Source: Ignelater luminosus
Taxonomy: Eukaryota > Arthropoda > Insecta > Coleoptera > Elateridae
Length of the DNA stretch: 64,000 nucleotides
NCBI GenBank assembly: GCA_011009095.1
Contig: VTPC01091287.1
Location: 62,001 to 126,000, forward strand
Direction of reading: 5' to 3'
Numbering within the stretch: position 1 is the stretch's first letter; each line of letters starts with the position of its first letter. The notes beneath the pieces are model-generated. The model had not been told where the DNA came from. It made no database searches and was given only the letters and a program-made list of their open reading frames with translations. Shown here piece after piece: positions 23,401-33,339 of the stretch. Both the position numbers and the translations under genes were made by a program.

Positions 23401-25356
23401 GTTCAAATGTTAGACGAATTTGATGAACTAAAAAAGGCACTGCCTTCTAGATTTTATTTCGACAATCTACTTACAGGAATTTCACTGCTGACGCAGCTAA
23501 AACAACTTGGTTATGGAGCTACAGGAACCATACGGGAAAATAGGATTCCAAAACAATGTTCTTTGACAGAGTAAAAAAAAATGAAAAAATACCAACGTGG
23601 AACATACGAATTTCGGAAAAATACAGACGAAGTTTTACTTGCAAGATGGAAGGACAATTCTGTGGTTACTGTAACATCAACCTGGCACTGCGCTAAACCC
23701 CCAGTGAATGTCTTAAGGTATTGTATTACCCAAAAGAAAAGAATTCGTGTGGCAATGCCAAGTCAAATTTCAAAATACAACAAAAATATGGGGGAAACAG
23801 ATAGAATGGACGAGAACATTTCTTATTACCGTGTTGGCTTCAGAGGAAAAAAGTGGTGGTGGCGGCCATTGTTTACTTGGCTGTTAGATGCTGCTATGAA
23901 TAATGCCTGGGTATTGTCTTGAAAAGCCGGCTCAACGTTACCCCAACTAGCATTCCGACGAGAAGTTGTGCAAACTTACCTACAGAGATACAAAAATCCC
24001 CCCCCTAACTGGCGGCCGACCATCTATTTCAAGATATAGCTCAATTCAGAATCGTATATCTGATGAAATACGTTTGGATGGGATAAACCATCTTGTTATG
24101 CCTTGCAAGAGAAGACGCTATGCTGCTGTAGATTTTTTGTTTTAAATTTTTTGTTGCATTTTTTAATTTTTGTTTTCAGGAAATAGCTAACTTGGTGGAA
24201 TGTTTCGTACACTCCCCTCTATAATTTCTGTAAATTTTACGAAAATCGGCCAAAAAAAATTCGGCATTAAAGGATTAATGTAGTTTTACTCGTCTGGTCA
24301 GATGTCTAGCAGTGTTAGCTGAAGATTACGCAATAGCAACAAAGTAATGAAATGTGACAAATGAATTAATATTGAATATAATATTGAAATGAAGTGCCAA
24401 ACACGACAACTCAATTTATTATAAAAACTGTGTAATGATCTTGAACACTAACAAATCATGAATGAATTTATTAATAAACATTATGGACTGTTGCATTCAA
24501 TATTAACTATTATTGATGAAGTTGGTACTGTAAGAAGTAAACTTAGTTTTTAATTATTTTGAAAAATAATTTCTGCAGATAATTCTAAGAAAACACAACA
24601 AATATAAAAAATTAAATTAAAAAAGAAAAAAAACAAAAAATACAGTTTACCAATAGATATCACTTCAATAAAAGTCAACAAAACGAATAAATAGTAATGA
24701 CAATTAAGCCTTGTGTTTTCAAAATTAAAAATGATGGTAATTACTGATTATGTAATTTTTATTTAGAAATTCAGCTTTAATTCATTTCTTAATTCGAATT
24801 GTCTAAAAATATTATTGTTAATAAAATTTTATCTAATTTTTACAAAAGATAAATTTCGAAATAGTTGAGAAGTACATATATTGAAGTAACCTTTGTTTTA
24901 AAAACATCCTGTATAGCGACATCCGTCTTTGTACATAAATCTAAAATCATTTTTTAATAATTGTTGTCACGCTGGAAATTAATGATGATATTGTTGCTAA
25001 TTCTATCAACTAACAAGTTTAAAATATAAAGTGCAAATAAACTAAAACAATTCTTCATGATTACAATGCATGCAAGCCAGATGCAATTAATTATTATTAT
25101 TGCACCAACAGTTTTGATATTTGGAATAAAAATAACGCAGAAGCTTTTGTACTATTTTTTACTGCTATCATTCGAGATATGTTCCATAAATAAATTCTTG
25201 TTCATAACATATTCCACATTTAACAACAATACATTTAATAGCATATTATAATTAATAATTAAAAATACTCACGCATAGTATAAAACCATAAAGGGCTAGA
25301 TCCACTGGACCCATCTTAATTTCCCTTTGCGGCTGCGGCTGCTGCTGCTCCGCCAT
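17427..25356 (-). CDS. 11-mer amphipathic repeat plus coiled-coil protein (three exons)
   Basis: Exons 25356-25273, 18953-18863 and 18811-17427 join in frame (phases 0 and 1) at GTGAGT/TTTCAG and GTAAGT/TTTTTAG sites, giving about 519 residues. Exon 1 is MAEQQQPQPQREIKMGPVDL plus ALYGFILC. Residues about 72-181 form ten 11-residue units in strict register, consensus (A/T)(R/K)NTxxSTIDL, for example ARGAFVSTIDL, ARNTTTAAINT and TRNSILYVGSL. Such Thr-rich 11-mers make the amphipathic helix of perilipin-4 and resemble synuclein repeats, so lipid-droplet or membrane binding is plausible (inference). From about residue 288 a coiled coil repeats with units starting FETER, FDKER, FEKEC and FDKER (spacing 29, 36, 36). 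Then come an acidic patch (SDDIPDEDDTHSEDP) and a basic helical C-terminus. The frame is intact. Joining of exon 1 over 6.3 kb is the least certain part. The family is not recognised. Confidence 0.7.
18954..22545. other. first-intron DNA of the 11-mer repeat gene, 3' part
   Basis: Mostly AT-rich without a recognisable gene. A patch at about 20230-20690 is richer in G+C and C-rich on the plus strand, open for 117 codons there, but matches nothing I know. Around 21000-22500 the sequence is purine-rich and may be an old LINE or transposon remnant; I cannot assign it. Confidence 0.35.
22550..24274 (+). mobile_element. piggyBac element between TTAA sites
   Basis: 1725 bp bounded by TTAA at 22546-22549 and 24275-24278, the diagnostic piggyBac target duplication. 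Ends are CCCTTTAACG on the left and TCCTTTAATG on the reversed right, an approximately 10-bp imperfect inverted repeat. It lies inside the first intron of the 11-mer repeat gene, in the opposite orientation. Confidence 0.93.
22584..24145 (+). pseudogene. piggyBac (PGBD-like) transposase, decayed
   Basis: In order: FRDKTPTEIFEMIIDEIL and FRIFFAILHMSGYNTVP (N-terminal part), RDRFLEKYLHCADNN, LNFNDCMVAYTEG (first catalytic Asp block), PSGYLVNFDVYQGKNP, RFYFDNLLTGISLL (second Asp), then MGETDRMDENISYYRV (third Asp) and WWWRPLFTWLLDAAMNNAW. A tail FRREVVQTYLQRY, then RYSSIQNRISDEIRLDGINH, ends at CKRRRYAAVDF near 24142. All three catalytic aspartates remain, but the usual Cys-rich C-terminal zinc domain is absent. 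I count about three frame changes (near 23040, 23280 and the C-run at 23998-24006) and two stops, so this copy cannot make a full transposase. Confidence 0.9.
24279..25266. other. first-intron DNA, 5' part
   Basis: Very AT-rich, with no gene recognised. It runs from the piggyBac target site to the GTGAGT donor at 25272-25267. Confidence 0.5.
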
Positions 25357-27162
25357 CTTTAAACTATAAATTCTAAAAAAACTCCAATAATAAATTGCAC
25401 TTTAATATACCACAGCACGTTAAAAACTAAACTAATTAATGATTATGTTCGGTATTTGATGTCGTGCCCCGGGGTGCTTCAGATTATATGTTATCAGCTG
25501 CGTAAATATTATAATTAAAGAATGATTTCATTTGGGCCGGATTTTGGACGGCGGGTTCGACTTTACATTAAACGGGTCACAACTCAAATCTAAACACGTT
25601 TTTTATACAGGATCGGCACCTCTTCAATGACAGTATGTATGTGTACACAATATGTAGTCATCACACCAATGAATGAGATAAGAGATGGGAAAAGCGTTTC
25701 GAAATCATAAATATTTTTTGCTCTTCTAAGTTATTTTGAATTTATCTGTAGTGAAAGAGATATATTTATGACAAGAATTTGATGTTAAATAAAGAAAGAA
25801 GTATGTGTCAATCGTGTTTTGACTAGATGTACGATACGAGACAGCGATAAGAAAAATTAAATGCTGCATTAGAGGTTTTCGTGTATTGGGTTGCAATAAA
25901 GGTGGAAAAGGTACACAAAAAAGGTTTTATGTTTCTCGAAATTGTTTATTTGTGGTAATTATGAATACAAAATGACCCAAATTAATTATCTAATAGGAAA
26001 GGTTCATAAACTCTTTTAGGGCCATCGATTGTTTTCACGTTCACACTACATGAAAACATCTTTCAATATTTTTTTAATAAATTGGTAACCACAAAAAATT
26101 TAATTTATTCAGTAATATAATATTAATAAAGAGTACAAATATTTCAAAAGTAATATTCCGCGATACTTGTAACTTTGAGTAAATCTTACACATATTAGTA
26201 ACTTACAATCCAGAAACGACCCTTGGATCCACTTCTAATCTTTCAGAACAAAAAAGTACGGTGATATTGAAATTTAAAAAACACTTTCTTGCTCTCATTA
26301 ATAAGTATAGTTCAATAAATTGACTTTATTACACCTAAGTTGCATTTTTGTAGTAAATTCTCTTCAACAGTTAGGTTATGCTGTCTTAACCTTATCTTTA
26401 ATTGTTCTTCTGTAGCTCACATTTTTGATAACCTTTCTGCTATTGGGTACTCAGTTGACAACGCTTCTACCACTTTTTATTACTTATGTTTTTAAATTGA
26501 AATTTCTAATTTGTAAAACAGAGAGCCTAGAATTCATTATTCAGTTCGGAGTCAATATGGCATAGGCATCAAAATTCTAGAAAATGTTATTCATTATTTA
26601 TAGTGAAATTAATGGAAAATTTTCTATGGCAATATTATTAATACATTCTAAAACAAAAATATGAAGCAAACTATTAAATCTAACCAGTTTGTTTGACTAC
26701 AAAATACATTGTGAATCCATAAGACGTGTGGAGCTTGTCTCGTTTCAAAATGTTTGTTTGCCATTTTGGCATAACTGTCAAGAAATTTCATAATTAATTA
26801 GAGTAGATTTTTATAATAAAATGTCAAATTTGATACTTTGCGTTAGTGTCAATGACTTTTTTACAATATGAGCGCAAAGGCAAGAAAAACATGCCATTTC
26901 CGCAAGTTAAACGACTGCAACCAACTTCATGTAATGTTAATTTCTTACGCTTATGCTATAGTGATCATTCGTCCTCCGAGAAATTTTCTTTTCAATGATA
27001 TAAAAAAACACAATATCAAATCTTTGACGCCTTGTACCTTTCTTTCATGGACGTGTCCTGATGTATTCTTCTGGACTGTATTTTCGATTTTAATTTTTAA
27101 TGACTAGGATCTGCCCAAAATTAAGGATTTATACTTTTTAGTTCTACTAAAAACTAATTTGA
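25357..27162. other. 5' flank of the 11-mer repeat gene and intergenic DNA
   Basis: The first 250 bp upstream of the ATG at 25356 holds a local G+C-rich patch (GTGCCCCGGGGTGC near 25465 and GGCCGGATTTTGGACGGCGG near 25535). It is the likely promoter area, though I find no convincing TATA box. Beyond 25700 it is AT-rich with nothing recognised. Confidence 0.35.
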
Positions 27163-27903
27163 GATAATCTCCGTGCCTTCATCTTTCAGAATTTGTTCAT
27201 ATTTCTGTCCTGTGTAGTAGAGTGGGCTGAAAAATGGAAATTTTCGAGTTGCGAATTCTAATAGTGCGGAAAGGTTGCGTTTTTTCATGCTGATGATGGG
27301 AAAAATAATGAAGAAATTTTCAACTTTAATTTTCCGTTCGCACAAGAAGCCTAAAGTTAGAAAAAATTAGTAAAAATTGATTTTTTTAAATTATGATCAG
27401 GCATACTAAATATAGTGCGATAAAATTCTAATAGCATGGAAAAGGTAGCTAACAGTATATAAGAAGAAAAAAGATTTACCCATTAAATGTGATATTCTGA
27501 CATCTGTCATGCATTCCTATAATGATAAAAAAAGTATCAAAATAAAATTACTAGGCCTTGCAGCCTATGGTGTAAATAATAATATGTACCTAATCTATCA
27601 GTTGTACAGCTCTTCTCCCATTCCTGTGTAGGGGAACGACTCAGAACCCACCACAGGGAGGTGGCTGGACCTTGGGTTCCACCCATGCCCTCCCATCCAC
27701 CCAACCTTTCGGGTATGTTTTTATTTCTCATTTATTTGTGCATTGTTTTATAGTCAGCTTTGTGTTCAAATTATGGCATCAGACATCTGGAATATAAAGT
27801 AGCACTGATATACCCATCGCGCTTTTCAGGGCTGCATACTTTCATCGTCATCATCATTTGACACACCTTTCTACCCTCTGGGTAAGTTTACGTAATCAAA
27901 TTT

Positions 27904-29648
27904 AGGCATAATTTTATGCAGTATAAGAGAGTCAATATTTTTATTTGCCACTTTCGGCATCATAGGTGGTGGGGAGAGGGTTTAAAGAAGTCCCATCCAC
28001 TAGTTCAGTACAGTCCGTTGCATTAAAATTTAGTGTAGGCACCAGGAAAGTTCTTAATACATTTCGTTGAACAGGTTGGCTTCTGGCTTTCTTCTACCTT
28101 CTAAATACTAGCTCCCGTATGTTCTGTCTTTCATCCATTGCCATAGCTACTAATAAATTTTCAGGGTGCGCAGAAAAAGCGTTTCTCTGGATAACACGGT
28201 CTATAATTTTCAATAAATCTTTTGATAAACATCGTGATGCTTGAATAATTTTTAATATATGTTTTGAGCCATCCTTCACGGACGAAAACATTTTTATGTC
28301 AAGCCAGACAGGTGCATAGCTTTTCAAAATGTATATTCAAGGTATGTCACTCGGTCCAGTTTGGGAAACGTATAATCTCAAAATACGATTTGCGCAGGTT
28401 AACCAACAGGAGTGACAAAAAGGGCCTGGATCTTTTGCCGCAAGATCGCCAGATCATTCTCTTGTTTGCACTACTTTAACAACTTCTAGTAGGTATAAAT
28501 GGTTTTTGCTTAGATCAGTTTTAGTCACAAGAATTTCTTCAGATGGAATGGGTTCAAATTTTACTAGGGCTAGTTTCTCACATCCAGTTAACTGGTTTTG
28601 TATTGTCCCCTTAAAAGACTTTGGGCGTGATATGGTTCCATCCAACCGAGCAAATAAATGCCTGAAAGGCAGCTCATTCAAATGCAACATGCAAATAAAC
28701 CACTGCAATGGTCTCTTCAGTTTAAGNNNNNNNNNNNNNNNNNNNNNNNNNNNNNNNNNNNNNNNNNNNNNNNNNNNNNNNNNNNNNNNNNNNNNNNNNN
28801 NNNNNNNNNNNNNNNNNNNNNNNNNNAGGCATAATTTTATGCAGTATAAGAGAGTCAATATTTTTATTTGCCACCTTCGGCATCATAGGTGGTGGGGAGA
28901 GGGTTCAAGAAGTCCCATCCACTAGTTCAGTACAGTCCGTTGCACTAAAATTTAGTGTAGGCACCAGGAAAGTTCTTAATACATTTCGTTGAACAGGTTG
29001 GCTTCTGGCTTTCTTCAACCTTCTAAATACTAGCTCCCGTATGTTCTGTCTTTCATCCATTGCCATAGCTACTAATAAATTTTCAGGGTGCGCAGAAAAA
29101 GCGTTTCTCTGGATAACACGGTCTATAATTTTCAATAAATCTTTTAATAAATATTGTGATGCTTGAATAGTTTTTAATATATGTTTTGAGCCATCCTTCA
29201 CGGACGAAAACATTTTTATGTCAAGCCAGGCAGGTGCATAGCTTTTCAAAATGTATGTTCAAGGTATGTCACTCGGTCCAGTTTGGGAAACGTATAATCT
29301 CAAAATACGATTTATGCAGGTTAACCAACAGGAGTGACAAAAAGGGCCTGGATCTTTTGCCGCAAGATTGCCAGATCATTCTCTTGTTTGCACTGCTTTA
29401 ACAACTTCTAGCAGGTATAACTGGTCTTTGCTTAGATCAGTTTTAGTCACAAGAATTTCTTCAGATGGAATGGGTTCAAATTTTACTACGGCTAGTTTCT
29501 CGCATCCAGTTAACTGGTTTTGTATTGTCCCATTAAAAGACTTTGGGCGTGATATGGTTCCATCCAACCGAGCAAATAAATGCCTGAAAGGCAGCTCATT
29601 AAAATGCAACATGCAAATAAACCACTGCAATGGTCTCTTCAGTTTAAG
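27904..29648. repeat. near-identical 823-bp duplication across a 100-N gap
   Basis: 27904-28726 and 28827-29648 match at roughly 98%. The first copy stops exactly at the gap (28727-28826), and the second begins exactly after it while repeating the whole of the first. This is the pattern left when two allelic or overlapping contigs are placed end to end. Confidence 0.9.
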
Positions 29649-29830
29649 CTCAATATGGCGAATAACTCAATTTATCCATCCAGTGTTTGTCACACCCAAT
29701 AGCAACAACTGTATTTAGGTCATAATGGCTTTCAGAAATATATTGGAAAATGCTGTTTGCTTTGTTAAGTCCAGTACCACTTTAGTACCATCTCCAGGGC
29801 GCCAAGTTACACCACCGTGCCTTGCATGTC
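27960..29830 (-). pseudogene. hAT-like transposase fossil of the long-TIR element (duplicated around a gap)
   Basis: Reading on the minus strand from 29830: ILxxISESHYDLNTVVAIGCDK, LKRPLQWFICMLHFNELPFRH, then LFARLDGTISRPKSFNGTI, then LVTKTDLSKDQLYLLEVVKAV. After stops come SYAPAWLDIKMFSSVKDGSKH, RVIQRNAFSAHPENLLVAM and NIRELVFRR. The same order is seen at 3440-5120, so this is one repeated family. Its place inside an element with hAT termini makes it the best candidate for the transposase; the IGCD and CxxH-xNELPxRH motifs are consistent with a hAT RNase-H-like fold (inference). Frame changes and stops are present. The half at 27904-28726 is a near-identical repeat of 28827-29648. Confidence 0.7.
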
Positions 29831-30944
29831 TGTAGTAACCTAATTCATAGATTTCTTTTAACAAATGATAAGTATTTAATATAACACTATACTAATAAAA
29901 CGCAATGGCCAGTTTAATTCGATAGTTTTTATCAATATAGGAATGCATGACAAATGTCAGAATACCACATTTTTTGGATATTTTATGCTATTTTGAACCC
30001 AATGCGCAAGTCGAAGACTTTATTTGAATGGGTAAATCTTTCTTTCCTCTTATGTAGGACACCGTTAGGTACCTTTTCTACGCTATTAGAATTTTACCGC
30101 ACTATATTTAGTATGCCTGATCATAAGTAAAAAATATCAATTTTTTAGCAATTTTTTTTAACTTTAGGCCTTTTGCGCGAACGGAAAATTAAAGTTGAAA
30201 ATTTCTTCGTTATTTTTCCCGTATCAGCATGAAAAAAAACAAGTTTTCTGCACTATTAGAATTTGCAACTCGAAAATTTTCATTTTTCAGTCCGCCCTAC
30301 TGTGTAGATACATATAAGGTAGGATTAAATTATTTTTTTCAGAATTTTCAACACAAAAATGACTTCAAGGGGCGATTTTAAAGATCTTACTTTAATTTAA
30401 TTATTAAAAATGTTACCCAGTTTCATGTCATATTTCATTAAAATGCCCATAACTTTTTTATTTGTGAACGGGTCTTAATGAATTTGGGGTCAAATTAAAG
30501 CTACTTCCGTACAATGTATTGTCAGTTCTAGAAACATACAAAACAAAGTACATAACTCTTCCTAAATGGTCTCTAAAGTCCGCTTTCTGTTGCTTTTTCT
30601 TCTGGAAGTGAATTAATTGTAAATTCCAAACTCCAATTATCGCCTTGTTGAAATTTCCAACATAGGTGGAGTATGACACAGCCTTGTTATATAAAAGAGC
30701 TCAAGCAGGTGGTTTTTGGTGTTTTTAAATAAAAAACAAAACACTATTTTGGGCTATGACGTCACCCGCGTTTTTTATATAAATGGCTTTCCACCGTTTT
30801 TTCAGCACATCTTGTAAGATATAACTACTAATAGCTATTTAAATTTATAAAATTCAAATCGATAGCTTCTATAATAGACGTTCCAGAAGCGTACAAAAAA
30901 ATATAAAGTTTTTCACATATCTTTACGCATTCATATGTCAGGGT

Positions 30945-32633
30945 CAGGGCCGTCTTAACCTGGGGGTGCAAGGGGTGCAAGGCGTTTGATTTTTGATTTA
31001 CATTGAAACTAAAGGAAATTAATTTTCAAGAATTAATTTTGTCAAGGTAAGTTAAATCTTTTATGTTTTTTATCTTTCAAATCTTACTGGTTCTATGTCT
31101 CAAGACATAAAAATCTGTAATTTAGTGAGTATCATTAGAAAATTCAGAAACCGTGCCGGGAATCCTTCCTGATTTGAAATTATAGTTTTTTTTTTTTTAT
31201 AAAAAGTAATACCTAATTTTAATAATTTTAGATATTGATTTAATTTATTTTATCATCGATATTTTTCTAAATTGATCCAGTAAGTAGATACATCCTTCTA
31301 GTCTAGTCTCTACTATCTACTACAGTACTACCTGATGTGAAACATTTATTTACTTATTTAATTATTTGCGTGCTTTGTTGTAGATGGCTGAATTAGCAGA
31401 TGGTAAAAAGAGACCATCGGGTGCTCAAAATAGAAAAGGGAAACTGGAGAAAGAAGAAAAAATAAAAAAGCTGACTGGACCGATTAAAACTTTTTTTTCA
31501 ACCCGGTAAGTTAATTTTAATAATTAAACGGCAGCCCTATATTGAGGAATTTTGAACAATTTTAAACGATTTTACTTTAATGTAGTAATAATGTAGTGAT
31601 AATCCATTCATGAGATTTTCCTTTTCAGGTACTTCTTCATCAACATCAGCTGGGCATTTAGAAGAAAGACCTACTTTAGAGACCGCGCTTATTTCAAAAG
31701 TCAGTGAAGCCACTGCCCATACCGATGCCTCGGCGCCTCCACCAGAATCAACCTCGACGTCTGAAATCCTATCGGATTCAACTTTTTCTGCAAATCCTGC
31801 TCTCTGGCCTCAAATAACTCCAGATAAGTTAAGACTATTTTTAACAGAATATGGACCAGTTCAGATTAAAAAATCTAACTATTCTTCAGATAGCAATAAT
31901 AGGTTGTTTACAGATACCTATTACACAAAACAACGAAATTATTCCATGAGATTGGCTTGTATATTCCACATCTAGTGATTGTGTATTTTGTTTTTATTGT
32001 ATGCTTTTCAATGCTTTTAATGCTCAGATTGGTTTCAAAGACTGGAGGCATTTATCGAGAACTTTAGAAAGACATGAAAAAAGTTCTGGTCACTTATTTT
32101 CCGTAAACAAGTATCTAGATCTAAAAAGTGACTTATTGGAAGGACACACAGTAGACTCTGTTAATCAAGCTGCAGTTGAACGCGAAAAAAAGAGGTGAAC
32201 AGCGGTTTTGGAAAGAATAATCGAGAAAATTACATTTTTAGCTCGTCAAGATTTAGCTTTAAGAGGAACCACTGAAAGATTGTATGAATCAAATAATGGA
32301 AATTTTCAAAAGTTAGTAGAATGTATTTCTAATTTTGATAACACCCTATCAGAACACATTTCTCGAATTCAAACTTCCTAACCATGTTCTTTATATAATA
32401 AATAAGTCAACCATAATTATGCTTTTGATTTTTGGCATATGTAAATAGAATATTTAAGCGAATTGTAATCGCTAACGGCTTCTAGGTTGACCACCCGTAA
32501 CGTTAGATTCTGTTGTGGGGCACTAGACTCTGTAAAAAAAACAGAGTTGTTTGAATTTTTGACATAAATTTGTGACAGGGGGCGCAAGGCCGATTTTCGC
32601 ACCCCGGCGCGGAGTATGCTTAAGACAGGCCTG
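30945..32633 (+). mobile_element. hAT element (ZMYM/TTF-type), 8-bp target duplication
   Basis: Perfect 8-bp repeats GTCAGGGT at 30937-30944 and 32634-32641. Termini are CAGGGCCGTCTTAACC and, reversed, CAGGCCTGTCTTAAGC, with GGGGTGC(A/G)A repeated a little further in. 1689 bp is too short for a full transposase, so it is an internally deleted copy. It sits at the centre of the foldback element. Confidence 0.9.
31384..32380 (+). pseudogene. truncated hAT transposase with TTF-type N-terminus
   Basis: ATG at 31384 starts MAELADGKKRPSGAQNRKGK, the 'KRxSGAQNRKRKxE' opening of ZMYM1-like hAT proteins, ending FFSTR at a GTAAGT (31506). An acceptor TTTTCAG at 31628 leads to GTSSSTSAGHLEERP, with the join one base out of phase. 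Then come LWPQITPDKLRLFLTEYGPVQ, a TTF-like stretch (NRLFTDTYYTKQ; DWRHLSRTLERHEKSSGH) and LERIIEKITFLARQDLALRG. The sequence fades at EHISRIQT near 32380. The central and C-terminal catalytic regions are missing. Two or three frame changes and stops are visible, including between 31975 and 32001. Confidence 0.8.
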
Positions 32634-33339
32634 GTCAGGGTTTGATTTGAGCAACCAGAAAAGTGTGTTGAATGAAGTGTTGATATGAGCTCTCTTTGCG
32701 CGTCTCTGGAACGCTTAGTATAAGTGCCTTTTGATTCAAACTTTTATAGTCGTAAGCAGTATTAACTGTCTTACAAGGTGTGCTGGAAAAATGGTGGAAT
32801 GTCATTTATATCAAAAAAAAAAGTCAATGACGTCATAGTCTAAAACAAGTCTTTTGTTATTTACTTAAAAACAGCGAAAAACACCCTCTTGGATTTTTGT
32901 ACATAGCAGGATTACAATATACTCTACTTATTTTAAAAATTCCAACAAGGTGAAGAATGGAGTTTTGAAATTACAATTAACTCATTTCTAGAAGAAAAAA
33001 TAATAGAAAACGGATTTTAGGGGTAATTTAAAGGAAGTTTGTATTTTGTTTTGTATGTTTCTAGAACTGATAATACAGTAATACAGTAGCTTTAATATGA
33101 CACCGATTTTATTAAAATCCGTTCACAAATAAAGAAGTTATGAGCATTTTAATAAAACATGGTACGAAACTGTGCAATATTTATAATGAAAATCAGATTT
33201 TCAAGATGGCCCCTCGAAGCCATTTTTGTGTTAAAAATTCTGAAAAAATTAATTTAGTGTTAACTTATATATGTCTACACAGGACAGAAATATGAACAAA
33301 TTCGAGACATGAAGGCACGATATTAGATGATTTGGCATG

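Larger units (their letters stand above)
27218..30299 (-). mobile_element. hAT element with long inverted repeats and 8-bp target duplication
   Basis: Perfect 8-bp direct repeats CTGTGTAG (27210-27217 and 30300-30307) flank inverted termini TAGAGTGGGCTGAAAAATG and, reversed, TAGGGCGGACTGAAAAATG. These fit the hAT rule of 8-bp duplications and (C/T)A(A/G)xG ends. The inverted repeats are long, about 320-380 bp (27218-27537 and 29923-30299). The uninterrupted element would be about 2.2 kb; its apparent 3.1 kb includes 100 N and a gap-associated duplication. It interrupts the left arm of the foldback element. Confidence 0.88.
27163..33326. mobile_element. old foldback element with ~0.65 kb inverted arms, filled by two hAT elements
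   Basis: The right arm (about 32660-33326) is the reverse complement, at roughly 70% identity, of the left arm, which is split into 27163-27217 and 30308-30930 by a hAT insertion at 27218-30299. Matching landmarks include CTGTCCTGTGTAG, TCAGTTCTAGAAACATACAAA, TTAATTGTAA, CTATGACGTCA and CACCTTGTAAGA. The centre is occupied by a second hAT at 30945-32633. The right terminus reversed reads GGGTCGTTTCATGCC; the left lacks this, so the left end may be eroded. No coding sequence belongs to the outer element. No target duplication was identified. Confidence 0.7.
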
